Source: Hahellaceae bacterium
GTDB lineage: Bacteria; Pseudomonadota; Gammaproteobacteria; Pseudomonadales; Oleiphilaceae
Reading direction: 5' to 3'
Length of the DNA: 64,000 bases
NCBI GenBank assembly: GCA_016744695.1
Contig: JADGDV010000005.1
Span: forward strand, 1-64,000
The position numbers and the translations under genes were made by a program. The notes under the pieces were generated by a model. The model was given only the letters and a program-made list of their open reading frames with translations. It ran no database searches and had not been told where the DNA came from. This document shows, one piece after another, positions 8,339 through 16,293 of this stretch. Positions within the stretch are counted from its first letter, which is position 1; every line of letters starts with the position of its first letter.

Positions 8339-9686
8339 AGCAGTGAGAATTCATAGCATTCGACCAAGCTCAACAGCCCTGATTTGTTTGACGGTATTGG
8401 CGCTAGTGTGTTTTTCGCTAGAGTTATCCAGCCAACTATTCAGTTTGGATTTTGGTATCACCAAAACCGTTAGTTTGGTGATGTTTGCTAGCTTCGCTTT
8501 TGTTTCTTTGGTTGATTTAATTCTTTCATGGGCTCAGCCAAATTTAAGGGTGGAAAGAGCGTTAAGTAGTAATTTATCACTTGATCAGTGGGTTGATGTA
8601 AGCCTAACGGTTCACCATGATTACCGAAAGACGACGGTTATTAATCTATATGATTGGGTGCCAAACCAGTGTGAATTTGAACGGCTCCCATTACAGGTAG
8701 AGCTCAGATTCGGCCAGCAAAGTACGATTAAATATCGAATGAAACCGGTGGTTCGTGGCCCTATCGTTTTTGAGCGAATAGCGCTACAGATGAAGTCTTG
8801 GTTGAATTTGTGGGAAATACAGCGGTATCAGTCAGTAGACACACATGCCAAAGTCTTTCCCAATTTTCGTGCAATCGAAGGGTATCAGTTGCTCGCGACA
8901 GATAATCACAGCAGCCAGTTTGGCATCAAGCAAAAGCAACGGCGGGGCGAGGGTATGGAGTTCCACCAGTTGCGTGATTACCGAGATGGAGACTCCATAC
9001 GCCAAATAGATTGGAAAGCCACATCCCGTCGACAAAAAATTACGTCTCGAGAATATCAGGATGAACGTGACCAACAGATTATTTTGATGCTCGACAGTGG
9101 CCGAAGAATGCTGACTCAAGATGGCGCGACCAGCCATTTTGACCATTGTTTAAACTGCATGTTAATGCTGTCTTATGTGGCTTTGCGTCAAGGTGATGCG
9201 GTTGAAATGATGAGTTTTGGTGGGGGTACTCGCTGGACTTCTCCTATTAAGGGCGTCGGTAACATCTCTAAAATACTGAATCAGTTTTACGATTTGTATC
9301 CAAAGAAAGAGGCGGTCGATTACATTGGCGCGGCTCAGGCCTTAATGAAAAAGCAACCAAAGCGGTCTCTTATTGTATTAACCACCAACCTTCGTGATGA
9401 AGGGATTGATGACTTGTTACCGGCTATAAGATTACTGCAAAAACGGCACTTGGTATTGGTGGCAAATTTGAGAGAAGAAGCCTTAGATAAAGCACAGCTT
9501 GATCCCATTAATGATTTTGATGGCGCTCTGCGCTATAGCGGGGTCGTTGATTACCTTATTCAACGCCAAAAGGTCTGTGACAGACTTAGGGCAGAAGGTG
9601 TGTTCTTACTTGATAGCGCCCCAAAAGACCTGACAGTGCAAGTGATCAACAGCTATATGGATATTAAAAAGGCAGGTTATTTGTAA
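8322..9686 (+). CDS. DUF58-domain protein (VWA-like MoxR partner)
   Basis: 454 residues. Two N-terminal membrane segments (about residues 20-60) are followed by a beta-rich region and the DUF58 signature: GMEFHQLRDYRDGDSIRQID, then DWKAT-like residues, and a VWA-like metal-site start LDSGRRM. The GTG at 8322 overlaps moxR; another GTG at 8343 would remove the overlap. It is the last operon gene, and an intrinsic terminator covers its stop codon. DUF58 proteins co-occur with MoxR ATPases across bacteria; molecular function is unknown. Confidence 0.9.
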   Translation: MHRDSKAVRIHSIRPSSTALICLTVLALVCFSLELSSQLFSLDFGITKTVSLVMFASFAFVSLVDLILSWAQPNLRVERALSSNLSLDQWVDVSLTVHHDYRKTTVINLYDWVPNQCEFERLPLQVELRFGQQSTIKYRMKPVVRGPIVFERIALQMKSWLNLWEIQRYQSVDTHAKVFPNFRAIEGYQLLATDNHSSQFGIKQKQRRGEGMEFHQLRDYRDGDSIRQIDWKATSRRQKITSREYQDERDQQIILMLDSGRRMLTQDGATSHFDHCLNCMLMLSYVALRQGDAVEMMSFGGGTRWTSPIKGVGNISKILNQFYDLYPKKEAVDYIGAAQALMKKQPKRSLIVLTTNLRDEGIDDLLPAIRLLQKRHLVLVANLREEALDKAQLDPINDFDGALRYSGVVDYLIQRQKVCDRLRAEGVFLLDSAPKDLTVQVINSYMDIKKAGYL

Positions 9687-9697
9687 CCTGCCTTTTA
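9669..9697 (+). terminator. Intrinsic terminator of the MoxR/DUF58 operon
   Basis: A perfect 9-base-pair stem (GGCAGGTTA at 9671-9679 with TAACCTGCC at 9684-9692), a TTTG loop and a TTTT run. The right arm starts with the DUF58 stop codon, so the hairpin is partly coding. The A-rich left flank could also make it work for the convergent DUF805 gene. Confidence 0.85.
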
Positions 9698-9735
9698 TAT
9701 TTTGTCTGTTATTTATTGCTAATTTTATAAGCTTG

Positions 9736-10248
9736 TTAGTTGGCAGGTATACCAAATAAAGCAGGTACAGTGATAGCCGCAATAACACTGCCAAAGTAGT
9801 AGATAATACACAGAGTGGCCGTTACCTTAACGCCCATGCTATTTGCTGGTGGCTCTAGGCCATATTCGTTGCTGCCTTCTACACCTCTTGCAAATAGCAT
9901 ATATAATGCCATTATAATGTTAACTAAGGGCACAATAAGTAAGAGCATCCACCAACCTGACTTGTCTAAATCATGAAGTCTACGCAGCCCAAAACTAATA
10001 CAAACACCTAATATAGCAATACCTCCCACTGCAGCGATTACACCCCCAAGTGTTTCAGATATAGGAATTAATATTGCGGCAGCAATACCAAGAAGAGCCA
10101 CCATGAGTATCGGAATGCCGAAAGCATAGGAAAGGTACCTTAATCGACCTAGGCGACCTTTAAAGCTAAAAATTTTTAAATCGGCATATCCGTCATTATT
10201 AGGGGTTAAATCACCGGTGGGTGTTTGGTAAACGCCTGCTGCTTCCAT
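9736..10248 (-). CDS. DUF805-family membrane protein
   Basis: 170 residues. The DUF805 landmarks are FKGRLGRLRYL at the start of the domain and FGLRRLHDLDKSGWW in the middle, followed by further membrane segments, about four in all. A GGAAGAG sequence 8-9 bases upstream supports the ATG at 10248. These small inner-membrane proteins are common and of unknown function. The hydrophilic N-terminus (about 28 residues) precedes the domain. Confidence 0.85.
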   Translation of the reverse strand: MEAAGVYQTPTGDLTPNNDGYADLKIFSFKGRLGRLRYLSYAFGIPILMVALLGIAAAILIPISETLGGVIAAVGGIAILGVCISFGLRRLHDLDKSGWWMLLLIVPLVNIIMALYMLFARGVEGSNEYGLEPPANSMGVKVTATLCIIYYFGSVIAAITVPALFGIPAN

Positions 10249-10344
10249 TATTAATCTCTTCCTTTAGTTATATAAATTGTAGATACAAAAAATTAGTCAT
10301 TTCTAAAGATTGCGAGTAACAATAGCAGCAAGTACACTCATTAA

Positions 10345-10375
10345 AAAGAATTATTGCCCTCTGCCTGTAGGGGGC
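10345..10375 (-). terminator. Probable intrinsic terminator of the DUF1127 gene
   Basis: On the minus strand, immediately after the stop at 10377, GCCCCCT and AGAGGGC pair (one mismatch) around ACAGGC (10356-10375), followed by AATAATTC and a T run. The tract is not directly adjacent to the stem, so strength is uncertain. Confidence 0.5.
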
Positions 10376-10376
10376 G

Positions 10377-10601
10377 CTAAGGTTTCCAAAACGGTTTTTG
10401 AACCTCATTCATCGCATCACTTCTACTTACGCCAATATCTTTTAACAAGTATGGGCTTAATTGCGTTAATGCTTTGCGCTGACGAGATCTTTCCCTCCAT
10501 ATTTGCAATGTGCTTTTCAAGCTTGAAACCCTCTTTTTCAACTTATGTACTAATCTTTCTTGATTAAATATTGATGATGTTTTGCTGGCTAATATTTGCA
10601 T
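10377..10601 (-). CDS. DUF1127 small basic protein (YjiS-like)
   Basis: 74 residues, strongly basic. The C-terminal half is a clear DUF1127 domain: WRERSRQRKALTQL, then DIGVSRSDA and a KPFW ending. The first ~30 residues are an extension rich in K and R. AGAGGA seven bases upstream supports the start. Some DUF1127 proteins bind RNA and affect phosphate or carbon metabolism in alphaproteobacteria; in gammaproteobacteria they are often targets of a LysR regulator. Here the LysR gene is divergently transcribed, suggesting that link. Confidence 0.85.
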   Translation of the reverse strand: MQILASKTSSIFNQERLVHKLKKRVSSLKSTLQIWRERSRQRKALTQLSPYLLKDIGVSRSDAMNEVQKPFWKP

Positions 10602-10652
10602 GATGTTTCCTCTTGTTATCTGCTAACAATTAAAAACAATAGGGTGATATCT

Positions 10653-10672
10653 ATCCAATCGTATCTTTGGAT
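10653..10672. promoter_or_regulatory. LysR-type operator candidate in the divergent promoter region
   Basis: A perfect dyad ATCCAA-N8-TTGGAT lies between the DUF1127 start (10601) and the LysR start (10749). Its size and symmetry fit a LysR-type recognition site that would control both genes. The actual protein-site match is inference. Confidence 0.45.
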
Positions 10673-10748
10673 TAGCATCATTTGAAATTACGATGGCACT
10701 TGAAGGCATTATCAGGTTCAATAAAACCATTGAATAGGAGCTAGTGAG

Positions 10749-11660
10749 ATGGACTTGAATCAACTCAAAACATTCGTAACCGTAGCAGAAGAACAACATC
10801 TGACGAGAGCTGCTGAACGTTTATACACCAGCCAACCTGCAGTCAGTGCGCAACTTAAAGCGCTGGAAGAGTCGCTCGGCGTGGTGCTGTTTGATCGTAC
10901 GCCAAAAGGAATGAAGCTAACGCCAACCGGTGAAAAATTACTTACTGAAGCCCAGACTGCTTTAGATGCCGCAAACAGAGTTATCTCTCAGGCAAAAGCT
11001 ATTCAAGGAGAAGTAATTGGTAATTTATCTGTAGGTGTTAATTCAGATTGTTCATTTTTGCGCGTCCCAGAATTGCTTACAGATGCTTCGAACCGATACC
11101 CAAATGTACAGCTTTCATTTATTAATGGTATGTCTCCTGACATTTTATTAGATATACGTAAAGGGAAGCTCGATAGCGGCTTCTTCTTCGGGCCACTATC
11201 AACAACGGATATTCACGCGATACAACTGGCTGAAATTGAAACAGCGATCGTTGCACCGATTGCTTGGGCCAGTAAAATTAAAGGCGTATCACCGGAAGAA
11301 CTTGCGCTTTTACCTTGGGTTTATACTACAAAGCGCTGCCCTTTTTACCATCTTACTGAGGCGCTATTTAATGAGGCTAATGTAGTGCCAAGTAAAGCTG
11401 TGTTTGTGGATAATGAAGACGCAATCAGAGCCTTAGTTAAGGCGGGTTCAGGTATTGCTCTGATGCGTTTTGACGATGCTGATAGAGCTGAAGCGGAAGG
11501 CTGGGGAGTGCGATGGGATGGTAAATCCCCATCACTACCATTAAGTGTTGCTGCACAGTCACGACGGGCTCAGGAACCTCTTATTCAAGCTTGGTTTGAT
11601 GTATTGCTGAAGGCCTGGACAATAGACAGTATTGAAGTACAAAACCAAAAAGCGGGTTAA
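10749..11660 (+). CDS. LysR-family transcriptional regulator
   Basis: 303 residues. The winged helix-turn-helix occupies the first ~60 residues (MDLNQLKTFVTVAEEQHLTR, then SQPAVSAQLKALEE), followed by a linker helix and a periplasmic-binding-like effector domain of about 200 residues. It is divergent from the DUF1127 gene with an intervening dyad, which points to autoregulation and control of that gene. An AGGAG sequence (10736-10740) lies 8 bases before the ATG. Its stop overlaps the stop of the convergent metallopeptidase gene. The effector is not identifiable. Confidence 0.9.
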   Translation: MDLNQLKTFVTVAEEQHLTRAAERLYTSQPAVSAQLKALEESLGVVLFDRTPKGMKLTPTGEKLLTEAQTALDAANRVISQAKAIQGEVIGNLSVGVNSDCSFLRVPELLTDASNRYPNVQLSFINGMSPDILLDIRKGKLDSGFFFGPLSTTDIHAIQLAEIETAIVAPIAWASKIKGVSPEELALLPWVYTTKRCPFYHLTEALFNEANVVPSKAVFVDNEDAIRALVKAGSGIALMRFDDADRAEAEGWGVRWDGKSPSLPLSVAAQSRRAQEPLIQAWFDVLLKAWTIDSIEVQNQKAG

Positions 11661-12577
11661 AGTGAAATAGACTCAATGCCCCCACTGGTCAACCATCGTT
11701 GCCAGTTAATCTCCATACCCATAATATCGCCGACGTAGTTTTCATTAACTAAATATAAACTACGTTTGCGGTTACCTCGTTTATATTCGTGAAGCACTCT
11801 GGATATAAAGCTTCGGCCGGTATTTGATGACAAGAGAAAATAAACGAGCTCACCTGACTGTGCTTGTAGTATAAAGTTTGAATTGGCACTGTGGTTTCGC
11901 CATTCACTATTTTGTAAATCTAAAAGCTGCCTAAGTGATAGGAGGCTTTGTTGACGATTCACCTGTTGATGGTTTGCCAAATGGCGATGAATAACAAGGG
12001 CTTGATCATCAACAACGAGTGTTTCCATTTGCTCCGCTAAGCCTTCATTCAGCCAGACCGGAGTGCCGGGGGCAATAGAGTCTATTATCGCGTGGCTGGC
12101 TTCATGTTTTATGGTTTCAAATGTGCCGTTCCTATCTTCCCTGATATAAACAACGATCTGATGCCCTTTGCGTATGTACATCCCTCTTGATGGGCTGGGC
12201 TCTCGGCCTAAGACTTGCCTTAAATGTTGATAATAATTTTCTTTGTTGTTTTCAATGTGTATTTTAACGGGGATTGTTTTAAAAAAATCGAAAAACATGA
12301 CTTGATCATAAAACTGATAAATATTATTCACGTCATGTTGAATACGTTCTATTTCATCTTGGCTTAATTCGACATTAACCAAATTAACGCTAATGTCGAA
12401 TCGTTTCCAGGTAGATTTATGAATATCTGGTTTTATTGTCGTTTGATCATATTTTTTACTTTTCTTATCACCAAAATGAATTTTTCCATTTTCATCAACC
12501 CAGCGATATATTTCTGCTTGAACTGAGCTTGTAATAACGACCAAGCTCAAGACTATTAAAATATAAAACAAACGCAT
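11657..12577 (-). CDS. Secreted DUF4124 and gluzincin-type metallopeptidase
   Basis: 306 residues with an N-terminal signal peptide ending near residue 21. A DUF4124 module follows (EIYRWVDENGKIHFGD). The second half carries HEASH as the zinc-binding HExxH motif and, about 20 residues later, LNEGLAE whose glutamate would be the third ligand, as in MA-clan gluzincins. It would act in the periplasm or be cell-surface associated; substrate unknown. It converges on the LysR gene with overlapping stop codons. Confidence 0.8.
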   Translation of the reverse strand: MRLFYILIVLSLVVITSSVQAEIYRWVDENGKIHFGDKKSKKYDQTTIKPDIHKSTWKRFDISVNLVNVELSQDEIERIQHDVNNIYQFYDQVMFFDFFKTIPVKIHIENNKENYYQHLRQVLGREPSPSRGMYIRKGHQIVVYIREDRNGTFETIKHEASHAIIDSIAPGTPVWLNEGLAEQMETLVVDDQALVIHRHLANHQQVNRQQSLLSLRQLLDLQNSEWRNHSANSNFILQAQSGELVYFLLSSNTGRSFISRVLHEYKRGNRKRSLYLVNENYVGDIMGMEINWQRWLTSGGIESISL

Positions 12578-12635
12578 GTGCTAACGACTCCAAGAATGAA
12601 CGACTCCACCAAAAGAGTAGCACTTATCAATCGTA

Positions 12636-13136
12636 TTAAGAACGTTTAGTCACAAGCGATTTTATAAAATGGTCGGCTGAAAGTTTATCCGGCCCATAAG
12701 CGAAAATAACTAACAGCATCGCACCCCAAAAATAGTGATCATTAATACCACCCGGACTAATATCGGGATAAGATATTGCGGCAACAATATTCAATATAAA
12801 AAGCGCCGCAGCACTGAATCTGCCCGCTAAACCGACGAGTAACAGTACGGGAAATAGCAGTTCGGCACCCGTGGCTAAAAATGCCGCCAGCTTGAAATCA
12901 ATCAGGGGTACGGCATACTCATATTCAAAAAGCATTAAGGTAGTATCCCAAGATTTAATCTTGGTTAGGCCAGACATAAAAAACACCTTGGCTACCCAGA
13001 ATCTAAATAATAAGTTTACTACCGGTTGCAGGTAATCAAGCCATTGTGTTGCTATTAAATAGAGCGAGATGCCCCGTTTATTTTTATTTGGTTCTGCAAG
13101 GCTTTCATTGGCCTCAAGTACCGCTGAATTTGACAT
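12636..13136 (-). CDS. DoxX-family membrane protein of the bufferin cluster (HvfX-like)
   Basis: 166 residues with four membrane segments and the DoxX pattern RFWVAKVFFMSGLTKIKSW near the first. AGGAAA spaced six bases before the ATG supports the start. It is the last gene of the bufABC unit, 14 bases after bufC. DoxX proteins accompany DUF2282/DUF692/DUF2063 genes in many proteobacteria, for example hvfABCX of Haemophilus. A role in redox chemistry or membrane handling of the peptide is inferred from context only. Confidence 0.85.
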   Translation of the reverse strand: MSNSAVLEANESLAEPNKNKRGISLYLIATQWLDYLQPVVNLLFRFWVAKVFFMSGLTKIKSWDTTLMLFEYEYAVPLIDFKLAAFLATGAELLFPVLLLVGLAGRFSAAALFILNIVAAISYPDISPGGINDHYFWGAMLLVIFAYGPDKLSADHFIKSLVTKRS

Positions 13137-13150
13137 GTGTGGTTTCCTGT

Positions 13151-13945
13151 TTAGTTAAAATCAACAATCCAACCCTGACTAATTACTGAGTAAAAAAGCT
13201 CAGAAATATTTTCATTAGGGTGGGATTGTAAGAATTGTTCAATGGCGTGTGAAAAGCAGGTTGATCGTTCAAGCTGATGAAGAAAGCCCCATTCAATGTT
13301 AGAAAGGCTATCAATCCGCATTTCGTAACCTTGTCGCCAGACTAATAAGTAATAATCGCCATTAATTAACGACACTGATTCGTTTTGGTCGTTAGCTGAG
13401 GGGCTGTTTTGGTTAAACGTCCATATTTGGTGTATCGGCCAAGGAGATCGCAGTAGCCGACTAGCATGAGGTCGCTTAAACTTTAATTTAAGGTGTTGCT
13501 CTGGAGCCATTAGGCCTAATTGTTCTAGGTTTAGCGGGGTATTGTCAGCTTCATTAAATACTTCATGCCATGACCACTCTAATCGCGCAACATCAGCCAT
13601 ATAATGATAGTTTTTTAAGGGAGTGAAAGATTCAATAAAATCGGCGAAACTGTCATTAAGTTCAGATAAATAACTACTATATTCGGCGATATTCGATGAT
13701 CTTGATGGATTTGATGTTATATATTTTCTAGATAAGCCTTCAAAGGCGTGCTCTCCAAGTAACTTGTTCATTACAGGGTAGATATCTTGTAAGGCTTTTA
13801 ATAAGCCCCCTCTAACGCTACCTCTGTAACTCGCTAAACATTCATCCGCGGAGCGTTTAGGCGAATGCTTAATAAATTTCTCAGTAGAAATAGATTCACG
13901 ATACATCGCATCCATAAATAGACCTTGGACTTCACGCAGCTGCAT
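13151..13945 (-). CDS. bufC: DUF2063 protein, MNIO partner BufC/HvfC
   Basis: 264 residues from the ATG at 13945; GGAG spaced seven bases ahead decides this start over a longer frame reaching 14026. The N-terminal part (LREVQGLFMDAMY, then YRGSVRGGLLKAL) is the DUF2063 domain, predicted to bind the precursor leader and hand it to the MNIO enzyme; the C-terminal half is variable. It overlaps bufB by 14 bases, matching their function as a complex. The original database label 'DNA-binding' for this family is probably wrong. Confidence 0.88.
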   Translation of the reverse strand: MQLREVQGLFMDAMYRESISTEKFIKHSPKRSADECLASYRGSVRGGLLKALQDIYPVMNKLLGEHAFEGLSRKYITSNPSRSSNIAEYSSYLSELNDSFADFIESFTPLKNYHYMADVARLEWSWHEVFNEADNTPLNLEQLGLMAPEQHLKLKFKRPHASRLLRSPWPIHQIWTFNQNSPSANDQNESVSLINGDYYLLVWRQGYEMRIDSLSNIEWGFLHQLERSTCFSHAIEQFLQSHPNENISELFYSVISQGWIVDFN

Positions 13946-14789
13946 CGAATTGCTCCAAAATGAGCGCCGCTTTTTTGGCTTCTTGTTGCAAGGTGCTGAA
14001 GGTTGGAATGTTGGTGTCCCATTCAATCAGCGTTGCTACTGGGCCTATCATTTCAATGGCTTGTTCATAGAGTTTCCACACAGGGGGATGAACGACATCA
14101 CCATGTGTATCGAGCAGATGAGATCCCTCATCTTCATAACCCGCGAGATGAATTTCTTTGATGCGTTCGTGGGGGAGTGCCCTTAGATAAACTAATGGGT
14201 CAAACTGGTGATTTTGAGCACTGACATAGATATTGTTAACGTCACAGAGTAAATCACAGTCTGCTTGCTTGACGACCTCCGCTAGAAACGTCCACTCAGT
14301 CATTTCATCAGACTGATAAGTGACATAACTTGAAACATTTTCTATTAAAATACGTTGCCCGAGGGCATCTTGTACCTGTTTGATACGTTCTACTATGTGC
14401 TTTAGGGCTTCCTCTGTATAGGGCATGGGGAATAAGTCATTACCATGTATGCCATCAATAGAAGACCAACAAAGATGATCTGACACTAGACGTGGCTGAA
14501 ATCGTTGAATGAGCTGTTTTAGTTTTTGAATATAGTCTGTGTTTAATGGGTCTAACGACCCAAGTGATAGGCCTACTCCATGTAAGGTAATGGGGTAATG
14601 TTCGCTAATCTGTTCAAGGTAATGCAGTGGAAGACCGCCACTGCCCATGTAGTTATCGGTTAACGCTTCAAACCAATTTACATTAGGGAGTGTCTCCAAT
14701 ATCGTCTGGTAGTGAACTGAACGCAGCCCAAGTCCTGCGCCACACAAAGGGGGAGTGTGGCTTGACCTTTTGGTCAGGATAGATGACAT
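13932..14789 (-). CDS. bufB: DUF692 MNIO enzyme, bufferin maturase BufB/HvfB
   Basis: 285 residues, a TIM-barrel multinuclear non-heme iron-dependent oxidase. Expected metal-binding stretches are visible in order: LHGVGLSLGS, SDHLCWSS, ENVSSY, CDVNNIYV, IHLAGYE, DTHGDVV and IEWD. In characterised systems these enzymes turn precursor cysteines into sulfur heterocycles such as thiooxazole, giving a copper-binding peptide. The gene starts 48 bases after bufA and overlaps bufC, so all are one transcript. Confidence 0.92.
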   Translation of the reverse strand: MSSILTKRSSHTPPLCGAGLGLRSVHYQTILETLPNVNWFEALTDNYMGSGGLPLHYLEQISEHYPITLHGVGLSLGSLDPLNTDYIQKLKQLIQRFQPRLVSDHLCWSSIDGIHGNDLFPMPYTEEALKHIVERIKQVQDALGQRILIENVSSYVTYQSDEMTEWTFLAEVVKQADCDLLCDVNNIYVSAQNHQFDPLVYLRALPHERIKEIHLAGYEDEGSHLLDTHGDVVHPPVWKLYEQAIEMIGPVATLIEWDTNIPTFSTLQQEAKKAALILEQFDAAA

Positions 14790-14837
14790 GTGGAAAACTC
14801 CCTAGTAATGATGGTTCTTCGATTGGATGTTTAAACT

Positions 14838-15104
14838 TTAGCCTTTAACGGTGCCGCCTACTATTTTGCTGCAAGTACCCGTTGGTACATAGACCCATTC
14901 TTCTGCATCACTATCAACACTCGCTTGGCCTGCGCAACTGTGTTTGCTGGTACCACAATCATTCATGCCGGCTTTAGCAATACCCTGGCACTTTTCAAAC
15001 CCTGGCTTACCTGCAAATGCATTTCCTGCACTTGCCATCATGCCAACGGCTAATACACTAGCAATAGCGGCGGTTGCAATTGAATGTGTTTTTTTATCGT
15101 TCAT
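14838..15104 (-). CDS. bufA: Bufferin precursor peptide (DUF2282, BufA1-like)
   Basis: 88 residues from the ATG at 15104 (AGGA about nine bases upstream). A signal peptide of about 31 residues ends in NAFA. The core holds four cysteines at residues 39, 50, 57 and 78 in the arrangement EKC...NDC...HSC...GTC, the pattern of bufferin 1 precursors, ending KIVGG. The modified peptide is expected to be exported and to sequester copper or a similar metal in the periplasm. It heads the bufABC-doxX operon; a promoter of ECF type is suggested just upstream. Confidence 0.92.
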   Translation of the reverse strand: MNDKKTHSIATAAIASVLAVGMMASAGNAFAGKPGFEKCQGIAKAGMNDCGTSKHSCAGQASVDSDAEEWVYVPTGTCSKIVGGTVKG

Positions 15105-15148
15105 TTGAGAATTCCTGTTTTTATGAGGTTTAATTGAGTAACACAATA

Positions 15149-15176
15149 GAAGACCAGAGAAATGTTCAAAAAGTTC
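15149..15176 (-). promoter_or_regulatory. ECF-sigma-like promoter candidate for bufA
   Basis: On the minus strand GAACTT (15176-15171) and GTCTTC (15154-15149) are 16 bases apart, resembling the RpoE/ECF arrangement. The expected start would leave a leader of about 40 bases before bufA. ECF control of bufferin genes is known in Caulobacter (SigF), but with a different consensus. No ECF sigma gene is in the window. Confidence 0.35.
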
Positions 15177-15201
15177 AAAAAAAATTAAGAGTTTTATTTC
15201 G

Positions 15202-15218
15202 GAGTGTGATCTACACTC
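15202..15218. promoter_or_regulatory. Operator-like dyad between bufA and the HTH microprotein
   Basis: GAGTGT-N5-ACACTC is a perfect six-base dyad. It lies between two divergent genes, about 98 bases from the bufA start and 74 from the HTH gene start, where a shared regulator could bind. The cognate factor is unknown. Confidence 0.4.
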
Positions 15219-15291
15219 TAGTTGCAGTGAAATTATTTTGTAACACTAAAGGCATAAACTGTTTAAATAAAATAACAAGGAAGCAACAGTT

Positions 15292-15423
15292 ATGATGGCT
15301 AAAGAGCTTAAGTTAAACCCGAAAAAAATGGCGGGTGTCATGCGAATGGATGGATACAAAAAGAAGGATATTGCTAAGGCGGTAGGTGTGACCACACAAA
15401 CGGTTCAGAAATGGTTTAAGTAA
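15292..15423 (+). CDS. 43-residue helix-turn-helix microprotein
   Basis: An unbroken ORF with an excellent ribosome-binding site: AAGGAAG (15277-15283) eight bases before the ATG. The last ~22 residues, YKKKDIAKAVGVTTQTVQKW, form a complete helix-turn-helix of the homeodomain-like/HTH_23 kind, and the first half is short and basic. It is divergent from the bufferin operon across a dyad. It could regulate that operon, act as a nucleoid-associated peptide, or be a remnant of a larger protein; nothing distinguishes these. A weak hairpin (about 15433-15460) follows the stop. Confidence 0.65.
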   Translation: MMAKELKLNPKKMAGVMRMDGYKKKDIAKAVGVTTQTVQKWFK

Positions 15424-15462
15424 TGCCTAATGAAGGCACTACTTCTGGGGGGGTGCTTCTTC

Positions 15463-15942
15463 CTAGTGGTGATGTGTGCCCTTTGCTGGCTCATTGATGA
15501 GAGTAGGAAATCGATGGCTTGCATGCTCACTATGACAACCAATACATGACTCCAGTAGCTTCGAGTAATAAAACCCCACAAGCTCGGTATGTCCTTTCTC
15601 ACTAACGTGTTCAAGCATGCCTGCATACTTATGGAATTCTTTGTCTTTTAATATGAACGCTTTCGGGAGCTTTTGATGAAGTTCATGCTTCTGTGTGTCT
15701 GTAATTTTCTGCTTTAGAATAAAGCTTTTGCTGATTTTTCCCGCGATACCAGACACCTCTTTAAGGTTGCCAGAAGCAAAAGCAGGAACAATGTTTTTCA
15801 TGCCTTCTTGAATCGCTAACATCTCTTGTTTAAGTAATGCCCTTAATTCAGGTGATAGGCTCTCAACATCACTTTCTGAGTAACAGTTTAGCGATACTGT
15901 GCTAATAAAAGCGATAAGTAGGGTGCCTATTATTTTGTTCAT
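15463..15942 (-). CDS. Secreted monohaem c-type cytochrome, cytochrome c-prime-like
   Basis: 159 residues with an N-terminal signal peptide of about 22 residues. One haem-binding motif, CIGCH, lies near the C-terminus in CIGCHSEHA, and the rest is helical, the layout of cytochrome c-prime and related four-helix cytochromes. The tail is histidine-rich (THHH). It is convergent with the HTH microprotein gene and close to the bufferin cluster. A periplasmic electron-transfer or gas-binding role is likely; co-function with bufferin is speculative. Confidence 0.8.
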   Translation of the reverse strand: MNKIIGTLLIAFISTVSLNCYSESDVESLSPELRALLKQEMLAIQEGMKNIVPAFASGNLKEVSGIAGKISKSFILKQKITDTQKHELHQKLPKAFILKDKEFHKYAGMLEHVSEKGHTELVGFYYSKLLESCIGCHSEHASHRFPTLINEPAKGTHHH

Positions 15943-16003
15943 AGTACTAAATCTCGTTTTGATTGATATGAAGAACTTCAGAAGTCAATTTTTGTCAGCA
16001 TTT

Positions 16004-16288
16004 TCAGTTAATGATTGAGACGCCTTCTACTTCGATCACTGTTTTTGCATCAGCTCGTTCAATTATTTTTACTAGAATAGATTGAATGTTTTCGTCTTTT
16101 CGAACGTCATTTTCACTCGAAAATTTTTGTTCTTGTGGCTCTGTGTTCTCTTCTAAAGTGAATAAAATAACCACATCAGTGGCACAGTCGGAGGTTTTAC
16201 CAAAGTACTCTAGCGAAACTTGAGGGTAGCCATTGAAGCCTTTTTTAACTTGCTTTGCGATACGCTTTTTTGCTTTATCTAGGTTCAT
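16004..16288 (-). CDS. Hypothetical 94-residue protein
   Basis: Not recognised. A basic N-terminus (MNLDKAKKRIAKQVKKG) precedes a hydrophobic strand region (DVVILFTLEE) and a mixed C-terminal part ending in EVEGVSIIN. No signal peptide. It starts five bases after the stop of the 69-residue gene upstream, so the two form a pair, likely one transcript with the GFA gene. Confidence 0.6.
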   Translation of the reverse strand: MNLDKAKKRIAKQVKKGFNGYPQVSLEYFGKTSDCATDVVILFTLEENTEPQEQKFSSENDVRKDENIQSILVKIIERADAKTVIEVEGVSIIN

Positions 16289-16293
16289 AATTA

